19,663 nt of DNA from an uncultured Oscillospiraceae bacterium. GTDB lineage: Bacteria; Bacillota; Clostridia; Oscillospirales; Oscillospiraceae. Below, piece by piece: positions 12,735 to 19,262 of the stretch. Position 1 is the first letter of the stretch. Each line of letters starts with the position of its first letter. Under the pieces are notes generated by a model that worked only from the letters and a program-made list of their open reading frames with translations, was not told the DNA's origin and did no database searches. The translations under genes were made by a program, and so were the position numbers. The stretch is from positions 1-19,663 of the forward strand of contig CAUBIP010000025.1 in the NCBI GenBank assembly GCA_958436045.1, read 5' to 3'.

Positions 12735-15095
12735 CTGCTTGTGCATATGCTGGCTGGCGTAATTGGCCATCAGCTTTTTTGTCCCGACCCGGTCAAAGGC
12801 GATCTCCAGCATGGCGTCATTGCCCATCTTGGAGACGGAGATGACCATGCCCTCACCAAAGGCGTCGTGCAGGACCATATCCCCGGCCTGGTAGCTGATA
12901 GCGGCCTGGGGCTTGGCAGCCAGGAGCGTGTCGTGCCGCGGGCGGGGCTTTCTTGGGGCCGGGGCGGCCTCCCGGCGCTGCGGGAGGCGGTCCTCCCCGC
13001 CGGTGACGCATTCTTTGGGAATTTCATCAACAAAGCGGGAGCGGTGATTGACGGTCGTGCGGCCATAGAGCATCCGCTGCTTGGCATAGGTGATGGTCAG
13101 CGATTCCTTGGCCCGGGTCATGGCGACATAGCACAGCCGCCGCTCCTCCTCCATCTCCTCCGGCTCGCCGATGGCGCGCATACCGGGGAAAAGCCCCTCC
13201 TCCGCGCCGGAGAGGAAGACATGGGGAAATTCCAGCCCCTTGGCGGCATGAATCGTCATCATCACGATGGCGTCGCCGTCGCTGTCCAGCTGCTCCAGGT
13301 CTGTATAGAGGGCGATCTCCTCCAAAAATCCGTTGAGGGAGGGCTCGTCCGTATTTTCCAGGTAGCTTACAATCGAGGATTTCAGCTCGCGGATATTATC
13401 CAGCCGCACGCGGCTCTCGACGTCGTTTTTCTGCTCCAGCATGGCGGCGTAGCCGGTGCGGGAGACGACCTCGTCGTAGAAATCCGGCAGCGGGATTGTC
13501 CCCAGCAGCGCGGCGCAGTCCTCGATGATCTGGCAGAACGCCTGCAGCTTGCCTGCCGCGCGCTCCAGCGCCGGGTATTCCCCCGGCGACGAGACAACCC
13601 CATAGAGCGGTATGCCGCTGCTGGACGCCAGGCGGCTGGCCATTTCCAGCGTCTTTGCGCCGATGCCCCGGGGGGGATTGTTGATAATCCGGGCCAGGCG
13701 CAGGTCGTCCGCCCGGTTGTTGATGACGCAGAGATAGGCCAGCATGTCCTTAACCTCGGCGCGGTCAAAGAAGCGGGTGCCGCCGATGACGCGGTACGGG
13801 ATGCCCTGCCGCTTCATGGCATATTCCAGCGCGTTGGACTGGGCGTTCGTGCGGTAGAGGATGGCGTAATCCTTATAGGGGTGCTGCATGCTGCCGGCTA
13901 GGATCTTGGCGGCGATGTAATTAGCCTCGTCGCTGGCGTCGTAGGCGCTGTAGAGTGTCACGGGGACACCGGGGCCGTTTTTCGTCCAGAGGTTTTTGCC
14001 CTTGCGGCCCTGGTTGTTAGCGATGACGGCGTTGGCCGCGTTCAAGATGGACTGGGTCGAGCGGTAATTCTGCTCCAGGCGGATGAGGCAGGTATTGGGG
14101 AATTGCTGCTCAAAATTCAGGATATTTTCGATCGTCGCGCCGCGGAAGCGGTAAATGCTCTGGTCATCGTCGCCGACGACGCAAATATTCTGCCGCCGCC
14201 CCGTCAGAAGCGAGGCCAGGAGATCTTGCAGGTGGTTCGTATCCTGGTATTCGTCGATCATGACATAGCGGAATTTCTCCTGATAATATTCCCGCACGTC
14301 CTGGTACTGCTGCAGCAGCTGGACCGTCAGCAGGATGATATCGTCAAAATCCACGGCGCTGGCTGCCTTGCAGCGCTGGGCATAGGCCGCGTAGACCTCG
14401 GCGATCTTTTCCAGACGGTAGTCCCCTGCTGCGGCGGCCTGGGCGGCAAATTCGTCCGGCTGCTGCAGCTTGTCCTTTGCCTTGCTGATGAGGGATAGGA
14501 TCAGCCGCGGCGGGAAGGATTTTTCATCCAGGGAGCGCTCCCGCAGGATATCCTTGATGACGCGCTCAGAATCGGCGGTATCGTAGATCGTGAAGCGAGG
14601 GTCATAGCCCAGGTGGTCGATGTATCGCCGCAGGATGCGGCAGCAGGCGGCGTGGAACGTCATGGCCCAGATATCCGCCGCCTCGGGGCCCAGCATCCGC
14701 TCCAGGCGGTCCTTAAGCTCGTTGGCGGCCTTATTGGTAAATGTAATGGCGATGATGCGCCAGGGGGCGGCGGGGTGCATGCAGCACAGGGCGTCGGCCC
14801 GGTGCTTTTCCTCCGGCGCGGCGTGGGCTTGGTCGAGGTTCTCTAAGAACGCGATGTCCTTATCTGTGAGATAGTCGGGGACCTCGCCGCTCGTCGCGCC
14901 GCAGCCAAAGCGGATGAGGTTGGCGATGCGGTGGATGAGCACTGTCGTTTTTCCGCTGCCCGCCCCGGCCAGCAGGAGCATCGGCCCCTCCGTCTGGAGG
15001 ACGGCCTGCAGCTGCTGGGGGTTCAGGTTGGAAAATTCGTTTTTGATATAATTCGTGCGCAATTGCAAAAAGCGCTGCTTGCTTGCTTCGGTCAT
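12729..15095 (-). CDS. pcrA: ATP-dependent DNA helicase PcrA (UvrD/Rep family)
   Basis: A 788-residue superfamily 1A 3'-5' helicase for repair and rolling-circle replication and for clearing RecA and stalled polymerases. In order: the Q motif NLNPQQLQAV, Walker A GAGSGKT (44-50), TFTNKAANELKDR, Walker B DEYQDTN, VVGDDDQSIYRFRGA, QNYRST, the 2B domain, TIHAAKGLEFPHVFLSGAEE and VAMTRAKESL. The C-terminal Tudor-like RNA polymerase-interaction domain (GDMVLHDAFGEGMVISV) is intact. An insert of about 45 residues follows motif Ia, as in many clostridial PcrA. I chose the ATG at 15095 because AGGTGA precedes it at good spacing; the in-frame ATG at 15110 directly follows a T run and has no Shine-Dalgarno. 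First gene of pcrA-yunB-ligA. Confidence 0.97.
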   Translation of the reverse strand: MTEASKQRFLQLRTNYIKNEFSNLNPQQLQAVLQTEGPMLLLAGAGSGKTTVLIHRIANLIRFGCGATSGEVPDYLTDKDIAFLENLDQAHAAPEEKHRADALCCMHPAAPWRIIAITFTNKAANELKDRLERMLGPEAADIWAMTFHAACCRILRRYIDHLGYDPRFTIYDTADSERVIKDILRERSLDEKSFPPRLILSLISKAKDKLQQPDEFAAQAAAAGDYRLEKIAEVYAAYAQRCKAASAVDFDDIILLTVQLLQQYQDVREYYQEKFRYVMIDEYQDTNHLQDLLASLLTGRRQNICVVGDDDQSIYRFRGATIENILNFEQQFPNTCLIRLEQNYRSTQSILNAANAVIANNQGRKGKNLWTKNGPGVPVTLYSAYDASDEANYIAAKILAGSMQHPYKDYAILYRTNAQSNALEYAMKRQGIPYRVIGGTRFFDRAEVKDMLAYLCVINNRADDLRLARIINNPPRGIGAKTLEMASRLASSSGIPLYGVVSSPGEYPALERAAGKLQAFCQIIEDCAALLGTIPLPDFYDEVVSRTGYAAMLEQKNDVESRVRLDNIRELKSSIVSYLENTDEPSLNGFLEEIALYTDLEQLDSDGDAIVMMTIHAAKGLEFPHVFLSGAEEGLFPGMRAIGEPEEMEEERRLCYVAMTRAKESLTITYAKQRMLYGRTTVNHRSRFVDEIPKECVTGGEDRLPQRREAAPAPRKPRPRHDTLLAAKPQAAISYQAGDMVLHDAFGEGMVISVSKMGNDAMLEIAFDRVGTKKLMANYASQHMHKQA

Positions 15096-15110
15096 AGCTT
15101 CACCTGTCAT

Positions 15111-15173
15111 AAAAAATCGCGCGCAGAACGCGCTTGTGCCTTCTATTTTAGTATATTTTGGCGCTTTTGTCGA
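15111..15173 (-). promoter_or_regulatory. pcrA promoter and GC-stem leader
   Basis: On the - strand, TCGACA (15173-15168), 17-bp spacer, TAAAAT (15150-15145). The short leader then holds a 5-bp all-GC stem (GCGCG 15133-15129 with CGCGC 15123-15119) and six T (15116-15111) just before the alternative upstream ATG, a terminator-like arrangement. TGTCGAC here is one base off a Spo0A box, probably by chance. Confidence 0.5.
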
Positions 15174-15209
15174 CAGGCTGGGGCAAAAAACTTTCCCCTT
15201 CTTCCCCCG

Positions 15210-15923
15210 CTATTCACTTTGCAGCAGCGCGCGCAGATTCGTGACGGCCTTTTTCTCGATTCGGGAGACCTGCACCTGGGAGACCTGCAGCACCCGGGCG
15301 ACCTGCTCCTGGGTCATGGCCCGGAAATAGCGCAGCTCGATGACCAGCCGCTCCCGCTGCGCCAGGGCCCCGATGGCCTCCCGCAGGGCGATACGCTCGA
15401 TCATCGCCTCCTCCGGGTCCCCCTTGGTTAAGACGTCCTCCAACGAGAAGCCGTCCTCCCCCGTCTGCTTCTGAATGGACTCGGTGGCGCTGGTGGCCGT
15501 CTCTGCCACAGCGATCTCCTCTGGGGAAAGGCCTGTTTTTTCCGCCAGCTCTGAGAGGGTCGGCTCCCGGAAGAGCTGGGCCATCAGCTGCTGGCGGGCC
15601 ATTTTGATGGCCGCGGCCTGCTCCTTCATCGCCCGGCTGACCTTAACGGCCCCATCATCGCGTAAAAATCGGCGGATCTCGCCGCTGATTTTGGGGACGG
15701 CATAGGTAGAAAACTGGGTCCCAAAGGCGGGGTCAAAGCCCTCCAGGGCTTTTAAAAAACCCAGGCAGCCCAGCTGGTAGAGGTCGTCTGGGTCGACACC
15801 GCGGCCGTAGAACCGGCGGACGACGGACCACACCAGCCCATTATTTTCCAGCAGCAGCTGCTGGGCGGCGTCCCGGTCGCCGCCCTTGGCGCGGCCCAGC
15901 AGCTGCTCAAACGTCCCGTTCAA
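15210..15923 (-). CDS. sigF: RNA polymerase sporulation sigma factor SigF
   Basis: A 237-residue forespore-specific sigma factor (sigma-F), kept inactive by SpoIIAB until asymmetric division. Region 2 is clear (DLYQLGCLGFLKALEGFD, FSTYAVPKISGEIRRFLRDDG), followed by region 3 and region 4 with an HTH (MTQEQVARVLQVSQVQVSRIEKKA). Of the SigF/SigG pair, operon position behind spoIIAB identifies it as SigF. The start is inferred to be TTG at 15923: GGGGGAG stands five bases upstream, and no suitable ATG or GTG exists. It overlaps the end of spoIIAB by 17 bp, suggesting translational coupling. Confidence 0.95.
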   Translation of the reverse strand: MNGTFEQLLGRAKGGDRDAAQQLLLENNGLVWSVVRRFYGRGVDPDDLYQLGCLGFLKALEGFDPAFGTQFSTYAVPKISGEIRRFLRDDGAVKVSRAMKEQAAAIKMARQQLMAQLFREPTLSELAEKTGLSPEEIAVAETATSATESIQKQTGEDGFSLEDVLTKGDPEEAMIERIALREAIGALAQRERLVIELRYFRAMTQEQVARVLQVSQVQVSRIEKKAVTNLRALLQSE

Positions 15924-16359
15924 CCCGACTCCCCCGGCGGACGATCTTTCGCTTGAGATAGACGCACGTCCCCTTCCCGGGGCTGGAGGTGACACGGATG
16001 GCGGTCATAAAGCTCTCCATGATCGTAAAGCCCATGCCGCTGCGCTCGGCGCCGCCGGTCGTGAACATCGGCTGCCGCGCCTGGGCGACATCGGCGATGC
16101 CGCAGCCCCGGTCGCGGATGGAAAGATCCAGGACGCCGCCCTCTAAAATTCGGGCCTTGAGGGTGATCTTGCCAATTTTGTCGGGGTAGGCGTGGACGAT
16201 GCAATTTGTCACCGCTTCCGAGACGGCGGTCTTGATGTCGTTGAGCTCCTCCACTGTCGGGTCCATCTGCGCGGCAAAGCACGCGACGGCAGTCCGGGCA
16301 AAGGCCTCGTTGGCCGAGCGGCTGGGAAATTCCAGCTGCATTTGATTCAGTACGTTCAA
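15907..16359 (-). CDS. spoIIAB: Anti-sigma-F factor SpoIIAB
   Basis: A 150-residue serine kinase and anti-sigma factor that binds SigF and phosphorylates SpoIIAA. It is a GHKL (Bergerat fold) ATPase: N-box EAVTNCIVHAY (Glu48, Asn52), G1 box DRGCGIAD, G2 box GMGFTIMESFM. The N-terminal MQLEFPSRSANEAFAR and DPTVEELNDIKTAVSEAVTN are classic. The start is TTG at 16359: AGGAGGTG stands 8 bases upstream, and the TTG overlaps the spoIIAA stop (TTGA), a coupling arrangement like ATGA. The ATG at 16341 is the alternative. Complete, slightly longer than the 146 residues of B. subtilis because of the upstream start. Confidence 0.96.
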   Translation of the reverse strand: MNVLNQMQLEFPSRSANEAFARTAVACFAAQMDPTVEELNDIKTAVSEAVTNCIVHAYPDKIGKITLKARILEGGVLDLSIRDRGCGIADVAQARQPMFTTGGAERSGMGFTIMESFMTAIRVTSSPGKGTCVYLKRKIVRRGSRVERDV

Positions 16360-16676
16360 TTTCTGCACACCTCCTGGATATTCAGCAGCCGGTTCACCCC
16401 GGCGGCCCGCATGACCTTTAACGGCTGCGCCGCGACATTGCAAAGCCGCAGCTCGCCCTGCAGCTCCCGCATCCGCCGCAGCATAAAAATAAGGATGGCG
16501 ATCCCGCTGGAATCCATAAACGTCACATCCTTATAATCCAAAATGCAGACCAGCGGCAGATAGAGCTCCACCTTCGCTGCCAACGCCTGCATGATCTCCT
16601 TGGCGCTGTGGTGGTCGATCTCGCCGCTCAGTGCTACGGTCAGCTGCCTGTTTTGCAGGTAACTTGTCAGATTCAT
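16356..16676 (-). CDS. spoIIAA: Anti-anti-sigma factor SpoIIAA
   Basis: A 106-residue STAS-domain protein that, when unphosphorylated, binds SpoIIAB and frees SigF in the forespore. The phosphorylated serine lies in the conserved VTFMDSSGIAIL motif (Ser57, matching Ser58 of B. subtilis). The N-terminal SGEIDHHSA is also typical. The ATG at 16676 has AGGAGGC seven bases upstream; a longer frame from 16709 lacks this. First gene of the spoIIA operon, with a Spo0A box about 90 bp upstream and a strong terminator isolating it from the ferredoxin-like gene. Confidence 0.95.
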   Translation of the reverse strand: MNLTSYLQNRQLTVALSGEIDHHSAKEIMQALAAKVELYLPLVCILDYKDVTFMDSSGIAILIFMLRRMRELQGELRLCNVAAQPLKVMRAAGVNRLLNIQEVCRN

Positions 16677-16738
16677 TCTCAATGCCTCCTGTCTCAGAAT
16701 TTGCCGCAATCCCCGCGCGTTTGGCTTTCCCTGCTTCC

Positions 16739-16772
16739 AGTATAGCGAAGCGGGGCGAAATGTTTTGTCGAA
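16739..16772 (-). promoter_or_regulatory. spoIIA promoter with Spo0A box
   Basis: An exact 0A box, TGTCGAA, lies at 16766-16772 (TTCGACA on the - strand), followed toward spoIIAA by a -10 TATACT (16744-16739). The -35 position is weak (CAAAAC) and overlaps the 0A box, which would sit at about -34 to -40, as at Spo0A-activated promoters such as spoIIG. No good sigma-H match was found. Confidence 0.55.
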
Positions 16773-16785
16773 GCGGCGGCCCGGG

Positions 16786-16834
16786 CAAAAAAGAACCCGG
16801 CGCGCAACCTCTTTTGTAAGAGATGCACGCCGGG
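16786..16834 (-). terminator. Rho-independent terminator of the ferredoxin-like gene
   Basis: On the - strand, CCCGGCG...CTCTT (16834 onward) pairs with AAGAG...CGCCGGG (to 16796), a long stem with a small internal mismatch, followed by TTCTTTTTT (to 16787). It begins 17 bp after the stop codon and insulates spoIIA from upstream transcription. Confidence 0.85.
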
Positions 16835-16850
16835 AGCGTTTTTAAATTTG

Positions 16851-17561
16851 TTACACTTCGCTGCGCACCTGGCCGTCGACCGAGAGGGTCACGACCTGCC
16901 AGGGGATGCACTTGCCGCTGCGCTGCAGCGCCTGGCGGACGGCCTGGACCAGCCCACCGCAGCACGGGACCTCCATCCGGACAACCTGCACGCTCTCGAT
17001 GTCGTTCTGCCGGAGAATTTCCGCCAGCTTTTCGCTGTAGTCGACCCCATCGAGCTTCGGGCAGCCGATGAGGGTGACCTTGCCGCGCATAAAGCGTTCG
17101 TGGAAGCTGCCACAGGCAAAGGCGCTGCAATCGGCGGCGATGAGCAGCTTTGCGCCTTCAAAATACGGCGCGCGGATGGGCGCCAGCTTGATCTGGCAGG
17201 GCCACTGAGCCAGCTGCGAGGGCATCGCGCCAGGACGCGGAGCCTCCGCCGGGGGCGGCGTGCGGCGGAGCTGGCGCATCCGGAGCCCCGGGCAGCCGGG
17301 GGCGGCGTGGGGCTGGGCCGCCGCTTTGCCCTGCTTGGCCTGGACGGCCGCTTCGTCATAGGCCTCCGCCTCGCGCTCGATGATTGTGATCGCGCCGGTG
17401 GGGCAGGCTGGCAGGCAGTCGCCCAGGCCGTCGCAGTAGTCATCCCGCAGCAGACGCGCCTTGCCATTTACCATGGCGATCGCGCCCTCGTGGCAAGCAT
17501 TCGCGCACGCGCCGCAGCCATTGCATTTTTCTTCCTCAATGTGAACGATTTTACGGACCAT
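16851..17561 (-). CDS. Ferredoxin-domain iron-sulfur protein
   Basis: A 236-residue 4Fe-4S protein of a clostridial family usually found beside a Crp/Fnr regulator. The N-terminal ferredoxin domain has CNGCGACANACH (Cys13, 16, 19, 23) and a second, unusual half CDGLGDCLPACP (Cys43, 49, 53), so the second cluster has only three obvious ligands. A low-complexity Ala/Pro-rich linker (about 65-110) leads to a C-terminal domain with further Cys motifs (DCSAFACGSF, IGCPKLD, EVPCCGG). It likely acts as an electron carrier in redox or nitrosative stress; no partner enzyme is visible. The ATG at 17561 is preferred over 17567 for Shine-Dalgarno spacing (GGAGGA). It is read divergently from the Crp/Fnr gene. 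Confidence 0.85.
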   Translation of the reverse strand: MVRKIVHIEEEKCNGCGACANACHEGAIAMVNGKARLLRDDYCDGLGDCLPACPTGAITIIEREAEAYDEAAVQAKQGKAAAQPHAAPGCPGLRMRQLRRTPPPAEAPRPGAMPSQLAQWPCQIKLAPIRAPYFEGAKLLIAADCSAFACGSFHERFMRGKVTLIGCPKLDGVDYSEKLAEILRQNDIESVQVVRMEVPCCGGLVQAVRQALQRSGKCIPWQVVTLSVDGQVRSEV

Positions 17562-17623
17562 CGTCATATCCTCCGAAAAATTATTCTCGCGGGAACCGCT
17601 TGTTCCCTTGCTTTTCTGGCTTT

Positions 17624-17666
17624 AGTATAGTAGGATAGTTACAAATCGTCCGTGGTTATAACCACG
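17624..17666. promoter_or_regulatory. Shared Crp/Fnr operator and divergent promoters
   Basis: CGTGGTTATAACCACG (17651-17666) is a perfect 16-bp palindrome. On the - strand a -10 TATACT (17629-17624) predicts a start at 17617, placing the palindrome centre exactly at -41.5, the class II activator position. On the + strand TATAGT (17626-17631) would start at 17638, placing the palindrome at +14 to +29, fitting autorepression. A -35 is weak on both strands, as expected for activator-dependent promoters. Confidence 0.65.
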
Positions 17667-17682
17667 AAAAGGAGTGGTTTCA

Positions 17683-18336
17683 ATGGAAAAATCTGCCATT
17701 TTTCAAAGCTTCACCCCGGAAGAGCGGGCCGCCATCGGGCCCTTCACGCGCCGGGGCAGCTTTGCCAAAGGGGCGGTGATCTTCCACGCGGGCCAGCAGG
17801 TCGCGGAGCTTGGCATCGTCCTGTCCGGCAGCGTGCATATTGAAGCCAACGACCTTTGGGGCAACCGCAGCATCCTCGGCCACGTCGCCGCCGGGGAGGT
17901 CTTTGCCGAGACCTACGCCCTCTGCACCGGGCCGATGCTGGTCGACGCGGTGGCAGCGGAAGCCTGCAGCGTCGAATTTCTCCGCCTTCCAGCGCTGCTG
18001 GCCCCGGCGAACGCGGAAAAATCGTGGTACGGCAAGCTGCAGGCGAATCTCATCGCCATCCTGGCCTCTAAAAACCTCGCTCTCTCCGGCCGCATGTTCT
18101 GCACCGGCGCCAAGACGATCCGGGGGCGAGTCCTCACCTATCTTTCCGCCCAGGCCGTCCAGTGCGGGACGACGATGCTGCAGTTGCCCTTTGATCGCCA
18201 GCAGCTGGCTGATTACCTCAATGTCGACCGCAGCGCCCTCTCCAAAGAGCTGGGAAAAATGCAGCGCGATGGGCTGCTGGAATACTACAAAAACACCTTC
18301 CGCCTCCACACCCCGGCCGCGGGTGGGCAGGCGTAA
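17683..18336 (+). CDS. Crp/Fnr family transcriptional regulator
   Basis: A 217-residue regulator with an N-terminal cyclic-nucleotide-binding-type beta-roll (about 20-115, including GIVLSGSVHIEANDLWGNRS and AAGEVFAETYALC), a dimerisation helix and a C-terminal winged HTH (about 168-210, DRQQLADYLNVDRSALSKEL). It lacks the N-terminal Cys cluster of Fnr, so an oxygen-sensing [4Fe-4S] is not expected; the effector may be a small molecule, haem or redox state. This subfamily is typical of Clostridia and often sits with ferredoxin-like or hybrid-cluster (Hcp) genes. The ATG at 17683 has AAAAGGAG upstream. It is divergent from the ferredoxin-like gene across a perfect palindrome that is probably its own binding site. 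Confidence 0.92.
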   Translation: MEKSAIFQSFTPEERAAIGPFTRRGSFAKGAVIFHAGQQVAELGIVLSGSVHIEANDLWGNRSILGHVAAGEVFAETYALCTGPMLVDAVAAEACSVEFLRLPALLAPANAEKSWYGKLQANLIAILASKNLALSGRMFCTGAKTIRGRVLTYLSAQAVQCGTTMLQLPFDRQQLADYLNVDRSALSKELGKMQRDGLLEYYKNTFRLHTPAAGGQA

Positions 18337-18412
18337 AAAACGCCGCACGCAAGCATACCCGATCGCCTACGCCGCGTGATAAGACGGGGCTACCTTTTTC
18401 GAAGGGCAGTGC

Positions 18413-18441
18413 TTGCGCTTTGGGCAAAAATCTTATAAAAT
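18413..18441 (+). promoter_or_regulatory. Likely promoter of the TetR-family gene
   Basis: TTGCGC (18413-18418), 17-bp spacer, TAAAAT (18436-18441); a TATAAA overlaps the -10. It leaves a leader of about 100 nt before the ATG at 18546, in which no clear structure was seen. Confidence 0.5.
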
Positions 18442-18545
18442 ACAAGATAGCGGCGCGCCGACCGGTTGGACGTGGTTTTCTCCCCTGTTTAGCGCCGTCG
18501 GTTGGGCCATCTATTTGCGGATCTGTTGGGAAGGAGCAAGCTACG

Positions 18546-19100
18546 ATGTCACAGATTACAAAGCGTGCCTTGGAACAGTCACTGAAGCATCTGCTGCTGA
18601 AAAAGCCGCTGACCAAGATTACCATCAATGACATTGCCGAGGACTGCGGCATCAATCGCATGACATTTTATTACCATTTCAAGGATATCTACGATCTTGT
18701 GGAATGGTCCTGCCTGGAAGATGCGAAGAAGGCGCTGAATGAAAAAAAGACGTATGAGACATGGCAGCAGGGCCTTTTGCAGATTTTTGAAGCAGTCCAG
18801 GAGAATAAGCCGTTTATTCTGAATGTTTACCGCTGCGTCCACCGGGAACAGGTGGAAAAATACCTACAGCCGCTGGTGGACCAGCTTTTACTGGATGTGC
18901 TCAACGAAGAAGTCGGGACGAGGAAGGTCCGGGATGAGGACAAGCAGTTTATTGCCCAAATCTATGCCTACATTTTGATTGGGCTGATGCTTGACTGGAT
19001 CAAAGAGGATATGCGCGAGGACCCGCAGCAGATCGTGGATCGGCTTGCCAAGCTCATCAAAGGCTCGATGTCCGCCGCGCTCGCCCGGTTCCAATTCTGA
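18546..19100 (+). CDS. TetR/AcrR family regulator
   Basis: A 184-residue regulator with an N-terminal TetR HTH (about residues 6-52; KITINDIAEDCGINRMTFYYHFKDIYDLVE is recognised in parts) and an all-helical ligand domain of the TetR_C_8/DhaS-like type (ENKPFILNVYRCVHREQVEKYL, IAQIYAYILIGLMLDWI). The ATG at 18546 has GAAGGAG nine bases upstream; an in-frame extension to 18420 has no ribosome-binding site and a non-conserved sequence. It sits directly upstream of an oleate hydratase gene. By analogy with TetR regulators next to fatty-acid hydratases, it probably senses fatty acids and controls that gene; this is inference. Confidence 0.9.
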   Translation: MSQITKRALEQSLKHLLLKKPLTKITINDIAEDCGINRMTFYYHFKDIYDLVEWSCLEDAKKALNEKKTYETWQQGLLQIFEAVQENKPFILNVYRCVHREQVEKYLQPLVDQLLLDVLNEEVGTRKVRDEDKQFIAQIYAYILIGLMLDWIKEDMREDPQQIVDRLAKLIKGSMSAALARFQF

Positions 19101-19142
19101 TTTCATCATTTTTGCGCTTTTGATTAAAATTTTTACACAGTT

Positions 19143-19177
19143 ACCTCCGAGATAAGACTTTTATCACGGAGGTTTTT
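19143..19177 (+). terminator. Rho-independent terminator of the TetR-family gene
   Basis: ACCTCCG-A-GATAA, loop GACTT, TTATC-A-CGGAGGT: a 12-bp stem with one A-A mismatch, followed by TTTT (to 19177). It ends the regulator transcript 42 bp after its stop codon. Confidence 0.9.
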
Positions 19178-19184
19178 CTGTTTA

Positions 19185-19212
19185 TTGCAAGCCAGACGGG
19201 AAACGCTATAAT
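19185..19212 (+). promoter_or_regulatory. Promoter of the oleate hydratase gene
   Basis: TTGCAA (19185-19190), 16-bp spacer, TATAAT (19207-19212), 50 bp before the ATG. The leader is purine/A-rich and unstructured and carries AGGAGG at 19249-19254. Confidence 0.7.
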
Positions 19213-19262
19213 GAAACCAACAAAAGAAAAAACAAAACACAACACAACAGGAGGTTACGATT

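Noticed and set aside
12456..13901. Long + strand frame (481 codons) opposite yunB and pcrA
   Set aside because: Same reason: both genes beneath it are secure and this translation has no recognisable motif.
18420..18545. N-terminal extension of the TetR protein by 42 residues
   Set aside because: No ribosome-binding site, it includes the promoter region, and the HTH begins normally a few residues after the ATG at 18546.
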